From Saprospirales bacterium (GTDB taxonomy: Bacteria > Bacteroidota > Bacteroidia > Chitinophagales > Saprospiraceae): 8,958 nt of DNA. Position 1 is the stretch's first letter. Each line of letters begins with the position of its first letter. The notes below the pieces were generated by a model, which had not been told where the DNA came from, searched no databases, and saw only the letters and a program-made list of their open reading frames with translations. Shown here one piece after another: positions 1 to 6,489 of the stretch. Location of the stretch: positions 1 to 8,958 of the forward strand of contig DLXL01000489.1 in NCBI GenBank assembly GCA_003448025.1, in the 5' to 3' direction. Made by a program: the position numbers and the translations under genes.

Positions 1-128
1 TTTTTTTACAACTACCTTCTACCACTCCCTTCTTTCCTTTTTTGTTAAATTACTTTGTACCACTCTCTCCGTGCCTTTGTGGTTCAAATACGTTGTAACT
101 ATCTCTCCGTGCCTTTGTGGTTCAAAAA
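1..128. repeat. Degenerate 38-bp tandem repeat array, open at left edge
   Basis: Units start at about 20, 58 and 96 with a constant 38-bp period. The second and third copies share a perfect 25-bp block (64-88 and 102-126), whose core reads CTCCGTGCCTTTGTGGTTC. The first copy (20-57) matches the second at about 30 of 38 positions, including the identical TACCACTC start. Bases 1-19 still match the end of a unit at about 13 of 19 positions, so the array probably began outside the window. The last seven bases of the third unit have diverged. There is no ORF in it. It lies just downstream of the terminator of the OmpA-family gene. From memory, motifs of the kind ACCACAAAGGCACGGAG are dispersed between genes in many environmental bacterial genomes; this was not searched. 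Confidence 0.75.
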
Positions 129-144
129 ATCATGGTATAAAAAA

Positions 145-180
145 AACATGAGCTACCCCAAAATTGGGATAACTCATGTT
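145..180 (-). terminator. Rho-independent terminator of the porP/ompA unit
   Basis: A perfect 8-bp outer stem (AACATGAG with CTCATGTT) encloses a second stem (CCCA with TGGG). Read on the minus strand it is followed by eight T residues (positions 146 down to 139, partly within the stem base). It starts 33 bp past the stop codon of the OmpA-family gene, the right place to end that transcript. Confidence 0.82.
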
Positions 181-213
181 CCAATATTTTTCAGTCACTA
201 AGTTGGTTCAACA

Positions 214-2277
214 CTAGTTTTTACTACCGTCTGCAGGCTTTTTCTCTCGTTTTTCTACACGCTCAATTACAATACTGGTTGGACCAGCCGTGATTTTGAA
301 CTCTGTACGACGGTTAAGCTGGTGTTCTTCTTCCGAACATTCCACTCCGTTGGTACATTTATTCTGCAATTGTTTTTCACCATAACCTTTGGCTACGATC
401 CGGTCAGCTGCAATACCCTTGGCTACGATCCATGCTACCGCACTATTGGCACGGCGTTGAGAAAGATCCTCGTTATAGGCATCGTTACCGCGTGCATCCG
501 TGTGGGAAGACAATTCGATTTTCATTTCCGGATATTTTTTCATCAGATCCACCACGCTCTGTAGATCTGGCTCTGCATCCGGGCGGATGTTGTCTTTATC
601 GTAGTCGTACAGGATGTTATCCAAACGAATGGGTTCGTTGATGCGAAGCGTATCGTATTCAGGCTCCTTTTTCAACAGGCGGAGGGTTAGTTTTTTCTCT
701 ACCGTGGTTGTTTTCTTGATGCCATTGGTATTGAATGCCAGGGAATCAGGTTTATAGCCTTCAGCATTTGCAATGATCAGATAGGAACGATCTGGTTGCA
801 GGGTGAATGGGAATTCATTAGAAGCCAGGTTGGTTTTCTCATCTACCGGCATGGCTTTTTTCTCCGTAACATCCAGCATGGTCACCACTGCGCCTTTAAG
901 TGGTGGATTTTCCTTTAAATTTTCCTTTTTGAGGCGAACACGGAAGGTTTTAGCTACCAGTTCAACTTTGATGCGTTCCAGTTCCCATTGATAAATATCA
1001 TCGCAGCAGGTTTTGCTTTTGAGATTGTTTGGCCCGGGCCGGTTGCTTTGGAGGAAACCGGTGAAACCATCCGTAGAACGGGTATAATGCAAATCATCCA
1101 GACTGGTATTAATGCCCAGCGGCAGGTGTTTGGGCTCACTCCAAACAGAACCATTCCATTGAGATTCAAATACATCGTATCCGCCAATATTCGGCCGGCC
1201 ATTGGAGCTAAAATACAACTTGCCATCCTGGTAGAAGGGAGAAGCTTCGTCACCGTCAGTGTTTACCACTGCACCAAGGTTAACAGGCAAACCAAATACG
1301 CCCTCTGATTTTTTAGTAGCGTAATAAATGTCAAATCCACCTTTGCCACCTGGCATATTAGCTACGAAAAAGAGCACCTTCTCGCCAAAAAGTTCCCCTT
1401 CGCAAGGGTGTTTAGCAATAAAATCGCCATTAACACCAGTGGCTTCATTGGCTCCGCCCCAACCGTCGGAACCTTTTTGGGAGACAAATATTTTACTGGT
1501 CCCAATGTCCTGGCCTTTTTCAGTCAGTTCTACACGGGTAAAATACATGGTTTTGCCGTCAGCAGAAATGCTAACATTGCCCTGATGCCAACCTTCCCGG
1601 TTTATCTGGGTACCTAGTGGTTCAGGTTCTCCATATTCTGCACCGGATTTCGAGGTGGTATACACTTTGGAATGCCAGTCGCCTTCTTTCCCGTTCAAAA
1701 CCACTACTTCTTTGGAACGAATGGAAGTGAAATAGAGTTCGCCAGAGCTGTAGGATGGAGAAGCGGCGGTTTGCGGATTGTTGGCCGTTTTCCCGAGATT
1801 GGCAATGATCAGATTTTCAGGCTGTTTCATTTTACGGGCCAATTCACAGCCTGCAATTTCAACTTTGGCCTTTTTCTTCATGTTTTCATCAGCACCATTT
1901 TCAATGTACTGATTGAACATGTCGGTAGCTTCAGCATATTTACCATTGTATTTCATGCTGAGCGCCAGCCAGTATTTTAGCTCTGTGAATTCCAGTTTGC
2001 GGTCGCGGTTTACCAGACGTGCGAATCCTTTTTCCGCCTTTTCATAATCGCGCAGATCAAAATTCAGCTTGGCCACTTTGGCCTGAATTTGTTTGTCCTG
2101 TTTGTTTTCAGACAGGTATTTTTCATAAAGTTCTGCGGCAGCATACGGGTTTCCGTCTGCTTCTGCTTCTTGGGCAGATTTAAGATTGGCTTCCGGGGTG
2201 GAACGATTGAGTGGTTGTGCCTGAAGTCCAATCGTCAACAATGCGGCGCCTATGATGAGTGCAAATTGTTTTTTCAT
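214..2277 (-). CDS. PorE-like OmpA-family protein (TPR, beta-propeller, CRD, OmpA)
   Basis: This is a 687-aa exported envelope protein. The ATG at 2277 is chosen because it opens a clean signal peptide (MKKQFALIIGAALLTIGLQAQ); an in-frame ATG at 2328 would add 17 polar residues in front. Domains in order: TPR-like helices (about 28-150), PD40/WD40-type propeller blades (about 165-430, with repeated motifs such as SADGKTMYFTR and DGKLYFSSNGRPNIGGYDVF), a carboxypeptidase-regulatory-like beta domain (about 435-535), and a C-terminal OmpA peptidoglycan-binding domain (about 545-665). The OmpA domain keeps the diaminopimelate-binding pair, D594 in HTDARG and R609 in LSQRRA, and the closing NRRTEF. 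This order matches T9SS PorE of Porphyromonas, but there is no lipobox cysteine after the signal peptide, so it looks periplasmic rather than lipid-anchored. It follows the PorP/SprF gene by 72 bp, with no clear promoter between, so the two are probably co-transcribed. The inferred role is to tie a surface or secretion complex to peptidoglycan. Confidence 0.88.
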   Translation of the reverse strand: MKKQFALIIGAALLTIGLQAQPLNRSTPEANLKSAQEAEADGNPYAAAELYEKYLSENKQDKQIQAKVAKLNFDLRDYEKAEKGFARLVNRDRKLEFTELKYWLALSMKYNGKYAEATDMFNQYIENGADENMKKKAKVEIAGCELARKMKQPENLIIANLGKTANNPQTAASPSYSSGELYFTSIRSKEVVVLNGKEGDWHSKVYTTSKSGAEYGEPEPLGTQINREGWHQGNVSISADGKTMYFTRVELTEKGQDIGTSKIFVSQKGSDGWGGANEATGVNGDFIAKHPCEGELFGEKVLFFVANMPGGKGGFDIYYATKKSEGVFGLPVNLGAVVNTDGDEASPFYQDGKLYFSSNGRPNIGGYDVFESQWNGSVWSEPKHLPLGINTSLDDLHYTRSTDGFTGFLQSNRPGPNNLKSKTCCDDIYQWELERIKVELVAKTFRVRLKKENLKENPPLKGAVVTMLDVTEKKAMPVDEKTNLASNEFPFTLQPDRSYLIIANAEGYKPDSLAFNTNGIKKTTTVEKKLTLRLLKKEPEYDTLRINEPIRLDNILYDYDKDNIRPDAEPDLQSVVDLMKKYPEMKIELSSHTDARGNDAYNEDLSQRRANSAVAWIVAKGIAADRIVAKGYGEKQLQNKCTNGVECSEEEHQLNRRTEFKITAGPTSIVIERVEKREKKPADGSKN

Positions 2278-2349
2278 TTTATGCCTGCGGCAAGTAGCCG
2301 AATTAGTTTGAATTTTTGTGAAAATCAATGAGTTAGCCTGATTACCTGA

Positions 2350-3438
2350 TTAGAATCGAGGGCATAAAACTTTGGTTTTAACTTTGGCAGGTTTATAGAT
2401 CTTAACGATGTAATTAGCCGCAATTTCAAAACCGCCGCGATAGTTACTTACGGAGTTCAAATCGCTCACATTCACGTCATATGCTAACCCGACGCGCAGT
2501 GTTTTATAACGTGCGCCGAGCATTGGATACACGGCATCACCGCCCGTAAGACGGTAGCCCAGACCGAAATTCAGATCAATATCTTTTTCTTTGTTGAACA
2601 CATAAGATCCCAAGGCCTGTAAACTGATTTCATCTGCACCGCTCATGGTTTGGTACATGAAAGACGGTCCTACACTCAGTTTGTCATTGATCTTAATGTT
2701 GAACAAGCCGGTTACTACAGAGCGTCGGGCAATTTCATCCGAGCTGCTGGAAGTACCGGTACTGGTGCCACCACCACCACCACCACCACTGGTTACCAAA
2801 CCATACCGGCCTCTGCCGATGTGGTACATAGCATACCCGATGCTCATGTCCATCCGTTTGTTCAGTTTTGCGCGAAGCGTTACACCGCCATCAATATCGC
2901 TCCAGTCTGACTTGGCCTCAGTAGCATTCAGGAAGTCTACCTGGGCGCCAGAGTTATATCCTCCGGTAGGGGTAGGATTGAGAAAACCTTCTTCAAACCT
3001 AAGTGCATCCGGATCAAGGCGACGTCCGGCCTGTCCATATTGAGCGCCAATGGTAAGATAGGCATTACCTTTTTTATCCAATGCGAGGTGATAGGAGGCT
3101 CCCAACTTGGCGGCAGTGTGGGTCAAACCACCTGCGCCGGCCTTATCGGAGAAAAATACCAGCCCGACACCCACCCAGTCGCGTTTGCGGAAGCCGGTGA
3201 TGATAGGTGCATCCACCCAAAGCGATGGGGTTTTAAACTGGCCTTTGTTTCCGATCACACTGGCCCACTGGCCACGGTAAATTCCACCAATCCGCACCGT
3301 ACCCTCAAACGCCCCTATGTTGGCGGGGTTGAGCGTCATAGGTGACATGTTATACTGTGAAAAGTGGATGTCCTGAGCATTCAGGGTATTGAGGCTCCAA
3401 AAGGCCGCAAGAAGGAATAGTAGTTTTCTGACGTGCAT
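2350..3438 (-). CDS. PorP/SprF family type IX secretion-associated membrane protein
   Basis: This is a 362-aa outer-membrane beta-barrel protein. The ATG at 3438 gives a standard signal peptide (MHVRKLLFLLAAFWSLNTLNA, cleavage before QD); an in-frame ATG at 3465 would add nine unlikely residues. The mature start, QDIHFSQYNMSPMTLNPANI, is the family hallmark, followed by alternating barrel strands and the C-terminal ending KVLCPRF, which is common in this family. Members bind and display T9SS cargo with type-B C-terminal signals, as SprF does for the SprB adhesin. A low-complexity loop at about 217-233 contains seven glycines in a row followed by a Ser/Thr stretch. It is paired with the downstream OmpA/PorE-like gene, a frequent arrangement in Bacteroidota. 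Its cargo is not in the window. Nothing clearly identifies its promoter in the 257 bp upstream. Confidence 0.9.
   Translation of the reverse strand: MHVRKLLFLLAAFWSLNTLNAQDIHFSQYNMSPMTLNPANIGAFEGTVRIGGIYRGQWASVIGNKGQFKTPSLWVDAPIITGFRKRDWVGVGLVFFSDKAGAGGLTHTAAKLGASYHLALDKKGNAYLTIGAQYGQAGRRLDPDALRFEEGFLNPTPTGGYNSGAQVDFLNATEAKSDWSDIDGGVTLRAKLNKRMDMSIGYAMYHIGRGRYGLVTSGGGGGGGTSTGTSSSSDEIARRSVVTGLFNIKINDKLSVGPSFMYQTMSGADEISLQALGSYVFNKEKDIDLNFGLGYRLTGGDAVYPMLGARYKTLRVGLAYDVNVSDLNSVSNYRGGFEIAANYIVKIYKPAKVKTKVLCPRF
2768..2788. repeat. (CCA)7 trinucleotide run inside the porP-like gene
   Basis: Seven perfect CCA units read as seven GGT glycine codons on the coding strand. Any slippage would change the loop length by whole residues without shifting the frame. 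Confidence 0.85.
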
Positions 3439-3626
3439 AATGTTGGATATTGGACTGATTGACATTGGATTTTAGACAGTATGAGCTCAAAAATGGTGTT
3501 TTCTATCGCATTGGCATCGCAAAATACGATGTGAACAAAAGCCTGGTTAGGCTGCATGCAATGTTTTCCGGCGAAATGTAGAGCAATTTACAGATTCCCG
3601 TATCAAGCAAGGTAAGCCTTTTTCTG

Positions 3627-3663
3627 AAAAAAATGGTTTTTAGCTTGTACATGGCATTTTTTT
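3627..3663 (-). terminator. AT-rich inverted repeat, possible terminator of the glycosyltransferase gene
   Basis: AAAAAAATG (3627-3635) is perfectly complementary to CATTTTTTT (3655-3663), with a 19-base loop. On the minus strand it lies 33 bp past the glycosyltransferase stop, and the T-run is the second stem arm. The stem is almost all A-T, so it is a weak candidate. Confidence 0.35.
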
Positions 3664-3695
3664 GAGTGAATGAATGAAAGAAAGCGTTTGTGTGA

Positions 3696-4664
3696 CTATG
3701 GAAGCAGGCTTTTTAAAATGAAATCAATATCTTGATCTTTCATGCAACGGAAGTGCCCTTTGGGACATTTTTCGTGTCCGATTTTAGAGCAGGGCCGACA
3801 AGAAAGCCCGGACACTTCTATGGACGTATTCAGATCCAAACCGGTTGGGTAGAATGGGTACATGCCAAATTCAGGCACTGTGCTGCCCCAAATCGAAGTG
3901 ATGGGTTTGCGCAAAGCCGCAGCGATATGCATAAGTCCGGTGTCATGGGTAATAACCCGTTGTGCCTGTTGGGCTACCAGTGCAGACTGGTGCAGGCTTA
4001 ATTGTCCACATAGATTATATACATGAGGGCCGGCCGCTTCAGCAATATGCTGACCTATCAATTCCTCTGGTTTTCCACCAAGCAGCACCAGAGGTTGGCC
4101 AATAGCCTTACACAACTCCAGAATTTTGGCTTCGGGCATCCTTTTAGTGGCGTGAGTGGCGCCAATGGCAAACGCAATAAATGGGGTTTTCGGTAGGCAT
4201 TCGTTGGGCAAAGTAGTGTCTGGAGGAATAAAATAGTCCAGCCCCTGACCATCGTCCTGTACGCCAAGGTGTGCTACTGTGGCCAGATAACGCGCTACGA
4301 TATGTTGTTTGGGAAGTGTGTTCCAGCCCGTATTCACCAAAAGCCACTTTTCCCAATTTAGTTTATTAAAAGCCCGGGATGGCCTTCCCAGCACCCATTT
4401 TAACCGGAAAGTGCGCAAATTGTGGTGTAAATCTACTACCAGATCGTAGGCTTCCGACTTTAGACGGGATATAAGGCCGGTATCCAGTTCTTTTTCGAAG
4501 GTGAATACCTCATCGCAATAAGGATTGGCTGCCAGCATGCCGGCAAATGCCTTTTTGGTGAGGAAATGAATTTCCGCATCTAGTTGTTTTTTCAGACAAC
4601 GAATAACCGGGGTGGTCAGGACAATATCCCCAATGGAGGAAAAACGGAGTACCAGGATTTTCAA
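3696..4664 (-). CDS. Glycosyltransferase family 9 (heptosyltransferase-type)
   Basis: This is a 322-aa cytoplasmic or membrane-associated enzyme of the two-lobed GT-B class that normally transfers a heptose from ADP-heptose to lipopolysaccharide core; donor and acceptor cannot be read from the sequence. The N-terminal lobe opens with KILVLRFSSIGDIVLTTPVI, the family signature, and has DLHHNLR (about 78-84). The C-terminal lobe carries HDTGLMHIAAAL (240-251) and SIWGSTVPEFGMYP (257-270). A four-cysteine cluster (C289, C292, C300, C307) near the end resembles that of other Bacteroidota members. The start codon is TTG at 4664: no ATG lies between it and the upstream in-frame stop TAG, and homology begins at the next residue. 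It stands alone, behind a hairpin that ends 24 bp before the start codon. No other LPS genes are present. Confidence 0.88.
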   Translation of the reverse strand: MKILVLRFSSIGDIVLTTPVIRCLKKQLDAEIHFLTKKAFAGMLAANPYCDEVFTFEKELDTGLISRLKSEAYDLVVDLHHNLRTFRLKWVLGRPSRAFNKLNWEKWLLVNTGWNTLPKQHIVARYLATVAHLGVQDDGQGLDYFIPPDTTLPNECLPKTPFIAFAIGATHATKRMPEAKILELCKAIGQPLVLLGGKPEELIGQHIAEAAGPHVYNLCGQLSLHQSALVAQQAQRVITHDTGLMHIAAALRKPITSIWGSTVPEFGMYPFYPTGLDLNTSIEVSGLSCRPCSKIGHEKCPKGHFRCMKDQDIDFILKSLLP

Positions 4665-4688
4665 AACAAGTACCAGAGGATAATGCTA

Positions 4689-4723
4689 AAAAAGCCAGCG
4701 GCATGAGTTGCAGCTGGCTTTTT
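4689..4723 (-). terminator. Strong hairpin between the small membrane gene and the glycosyltransferase gene
   Basis: A perfect 11-bp stem (AAAAAGCCAGC at 4689-4699 with GCTGGCTTTTT at 4713-4723) has a 13-base loop that can fold further (GCA with TGC). Both strands give a GC stem followed by a T-run, so it could work either way. On the minus strand it ends transcription of the 54-aa gene, 41 bp past its stop. Because it also lies only 24 bp before the TTG start of the glycosyltransferase gene, it could alternatively affect that gene's leader. Confidence 0.75.
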
Positions 4724-4764
4724 CATGTTGAAAAGTTGGGTGTCGTAAGGGCAGCATACTGCGC

Positions 4765-4929
4765 TTACAAACGACCTAGTGCACCGGCAAGTGCAGTAAA
4801 CTGGAATGGCCATGCCACCCAGATCCATTCAGGGGACCAAATCAGCAAAGCGATCATCCCAATGGTGCTAACGATGAACATGATCCAATCGCGGCCGGGG
4901 TTATCAACGTATTCTTCGTTCTTTTTCAT
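4765..4929 (-). CDS. Small two-helix membrane protein, unknown function
   Basis: This is a 54-aa protein starting MKKNEEYVDNPGRDW. A charged N-terminus is followed by two hydrophobic segments (about 14-31 and 36-52) split by WSPEW, and it ends LGRL. I do not recognise a family. The start at 4929 is preferred over the in-frame ATG at 4998 because the longer N-terminus is polar, not conserved-looking, and overlaps a perfect TAnnTTTG element. The gene is bounded by that promoter element upstream and a strong terminator downstream, so it appears to be an independent one-gene unit, divergent from the asparaginase-like gene. Confidence 0.65.
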   Translation of the reverse strand: MKKNEEYVDNPGRDWIMFIVSTIGMIALLIWSPEWIWVAWPFQFTALAGALGRL

Positions 4930-4954
4930 GTTGTGCAATTCTTGATTTGATGGG

Positions 4955-4962
4955 CAAAAGTA
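4955..4962 (-). promoter_or_regulatory. Bacteroidota -7 element (TACTTTTG) for the 54-aa gene
   Basis: The minus strand reads TACTTTTG, a perfect match to the known TAnnTTTG primary-sigma element, 25 bases before the ATG at 4929. No convincing -33 TTG is found at the usual distance. Confidence 0.5.
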
Positions 4963-5044
4963 AAAACGTTTTGGAAAACCATTGTCATATTCCAACAATT
5001 TGGATCGGGTTCAAATTTGGTTTTTTCACTTTCTGCTAATTCCG

Positions 5045-5052
5045 TTCCTTTG
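5045..5052 (+). promoter_or_regulatory. Possible -7 element immediately before the asparaginase-like start
   Basis: TTCCTTTG matches TAnnTTTG at all fixed positions but one and is only five bases before the ATG at 5058. If used, the transcript would start at or next to the start codon (leaderless). A T-run at 5021-5026 is the only -33-like sequence at the proper distance. Confidence 0.3.
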
Positions 5053-5057
5053 CAGGT

Positions 5058-5573
5058 ATGATTCAAGTATTTGTTACCGGCGGAACGTTTGACAAAGAAT
5101 ACAATTATCTCACAGGTGAATTGTACTTCAAAGACACACATCTCCCTGAAATGTTCCAATTGGGGCGTTGTGGGGTGGATATTGATATTCGCACCCTGAT
5201 GATGGTGGATTCACTTGAAATGCGTGATGAAGACCGTGCATTGATCATCCACAGTTGCAACCGGAATCCTTCCAACAGGATTTTGATTACCCACGGTACT
5301 GACCGCATGGTGGAAACGGCCCGGCATTTAGCCGAGGCAGACATCAAGGATAAAACCATTGTTCTCACAGGTGCCATGGTTCCATATGCTTTTGGTACCT
5401 CCTCCGATGGTTTTTTTAATCTCGGGAGTGCACTGGCGTTCGCTCAAGTGTTACCACCGGGCGTTTACGTTGTCATGAACGGACGATTCTTTAACTGGGA
5501 TCGGGTTCGAAAGAACCGGCAAACCGGCATGTTTGAAGAAATCATGGACGATCAAACTCAGGTTGCCATTTAG
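5058..5573 (+). CDS. Single-domain asparaginase-like protein
   Basis: This is a 171-aa protein corresponding only to the N-terminal domain of type I/II L-asparaginases, which are normally about 330 aa. It retains the N-domain active-site set: T10 in VTGGTFDK (nucleophile position), S52 in VDSLEM, T81-D82 in HGTDRM, and K152 in DRVRKNR, plus LTGAM at 103-107. The second domain, which in canonical enzymes supplies residues to the neighbouring subunit's active site, is absent. The gene ends cleanly after a plausible C-terminus (DDQTQVAI) and there is no asparaginase C-domain downstream in any frame, so it looks like a genuine short form rather than a frameshift. Short asparaginase-domain proteins are known in bacteria but their substrate is not established. 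It overlaps the converging 93-aa gene by 4 bp. Confidence 0.85.
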   Translation: MIQVFVTGGTFDKEYNYLTGELYFKDTHLPEMFQLGRCGVDIDIRTLMMVDSLEMRDEDRALIIHSCNRNPSNRILITHGTDRMVETARHLAEADIKDKTIVLTGAMVPYAFGTSSDGFFNLGSALAFAQVLPPGVYVVMNGRFFNWDRVRKNRQTGMFEEIMDDQTQVAI

Positions 5574-5851
5574 TGCTTGTGTAAAAAGTCTAATTGCCCT
5601 TGAAATAATACAACATAGATAACAGCACTGATCAGGGGAGCAATAATGCTGAGTAACATGACATAAAAATACTTTCTGGGTACTTTGGAGCGCTCCATCG
5701 ATTCCGACATAAGGGCAATAATCAGAACCGCTGATACGATAGCGCCAATAATTAGCGTTAACAAAGTGGCTATGAAATCACTCATGAGCCATATTCCCAG
5801 CCAAATAATCAGTTCCAGGAAGAAAATCTCGAACAAAGAAAGGCGAAGCAT
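5570..5851 (-). CDS. Small three-helix membrane protein, unknown function
   Basis: This 93-aa protein has three predicted hydrophobic helices (about 4-22, 26-47 and 61-83). A short charged loop (SESMERSKVPRK) lies between the last two, and the polar tail is GQLDFLHKH. I do not recognise the family. Its stop TAA (5570-5572) overlaps the asparaginase-like stop TAG on the other strand. Its start lies 22 bp from the divergent start at 5874, leaving no room for a separate promoter region. An internal ATG at 5785 would give a 71-aa two-helix version, so the start is uncertain. Confidence 0.62.
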   Translation of the reverse strand: MLRLSLFEIFFLELIIWLGIWLMSDFIATLLTLIIGAIVSAVLIIALMSESMERSKVPRKYFYVMLLSIIAPLISAVIYVVLFQGQLDFLHKH

Positions 5852-5873
5852 ATTCGCTTAGAAGGATTTAAGT

Positions 5874-6404
5874 ATGAAAAAAAACTATTTTTTGTTTTTT
5901 CTGCTGCTGTGTGGCAGCAACGGCATAATGGCCCAAAATCAGGAAGTAGAACCAGCCCCACCCAGTTCTGAGGCAGAATTTGAACGTCAGTATCAGGAAA
6001 ACATCCGCAAAGAAGTTTTAAATGGCGTTTATATCCCCAAAAATTTGGAGGATGCTATTACAGAATTAGACAAACGCGTTAGTCCGGAGGCAAGGATGAA
6101 ATTCAAATCCATTCCCGAAGACAGTGTTTGCGTATTGATGCATCATCGCCTTGGGCAATGGATGATTCACAATTGGGGCTTTTATGGTGGATCCAGATTT
6201 TCGCATTATCTGCGGAGTGCTGGGGTAACTTTTCCAGATGATATGGCAGATTTTATGATCCTGGCCTATCATCGCAGGCAAAATGAAAAGCCTGTTGCTA
6301 TTAAAGAGCTAGCCACAGAATTTAAATCAAAACGTAAAAAAGCATACGAAGAGGAAAAGAAAAAAGGGAAAGTGATTCATGAGGAGGTGCGAAAGAGAAA
6401 TTAA
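5874..6404 (+). CDS. Secreted DUF6794-like protein
   Basis: This is a 176-aa protein with a signal peptide (MKKNYFLFFLLLCGSNGIMAQ), so it is exported to the periplasm or beyond. After a Pro/Glu-rich linker (about 22-45) comes a domain of about 90 residues (52-145) with YIPKNLEDAITELDK, LGQWMIHNWGFYGGSRFSHYL, PDDMADFMILAYHR and similar conserved-looking stretches. I associate this pattern with DUF6794, found in many Bacteroidota proteins, with no known function. The tail (150-176) is very basic and probably helical (KSKRKKAYEEEKKKGK). Aspartates, histidines and tryptophans are frequent, but no recognised catalytic motif is seen. No promoter element is clear; transcription must start inside the divergent 93-aa gene. 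Confidence 0.75.
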   Translation: MKKNYFLFFLLLCGSNGIMAQNQEVEPAPPSSEAEFERQYQENIRKEVLNGVYIPKNLEDAITELDKRVSPEARMKFKSIPEDSVCVLMHHRLGQWMIHNWGFYGGSRFSHYLRSAGVTFPDDMADFMILAYHRRQNEKPVAIKELATEFKSKRKKAYEEEKKKGKVIHEEVRKRN

Positions 6405-6430
6405 CCTCAAGACAACCGACTTAAAACAGA

Positions 6431-6462
6431 TGAGCCACCCTGCAATGTTGCAGAGTGGCTCA
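6431..6462. terminator. Strong stem-loop between converging genes
   Basis: TGAGCCAC (6431-6438) pairs perfectly with GTGGCTCA (6455-6462). After one mismatch, CTGCA pairs with TGCAG around a four-base loop. It lies 26 bp past the DUF6794-like stop (plus) and 27 bp past the peptide-gene stop (minus), so it probably serves both. The T-tail is poor: TCTGTTTT on the minus strand, ATTCCATA on the plus strand. Confidence 0.55.
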
Positions 6463-6489
6463 TTCCATAATACTGAGTGTGTAGTTTGT

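Noticed and set aside
391..431. Direct repeat GGCTACGATCC 30 bp apart
   Set aside because: It encodes the IVAKG motif twice in the OmpA domain (WIVAKGIAADRIVAKGYG), normal for the family.
988..1308. 106-codon plus-strand ORF (and other plus-strand ORFs between 322 and 2331)
   Set aside because: They lie inside the well-supported minus-strand OmpA-family gene, show no domain logic or signal, and are frame shadows.
2645..3043. 132-codon plus-strand ORF with a poly-proline run
   Set aside because: It is the antisense reading of the porP-like gene; the proline run is just the complement of the glycine codons.
3496..3585. Promoter-like TACATTTC and short CATCG/CGATG inverted repeat upstream of the porP-like gene
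   Set aside because: The element mismatches the TTTG core, lies 135 bp from the start and lacks a properly spaced -33; the inverted repeat is 5 bp. Too weak to annotate.
4926..5159. 77-codon minus-strand ORF across the divergent promoter region
   Set aside because: It overlaps the start of the asparaginase-like gene and the 54-aa gene, and its composition is not protein-like.
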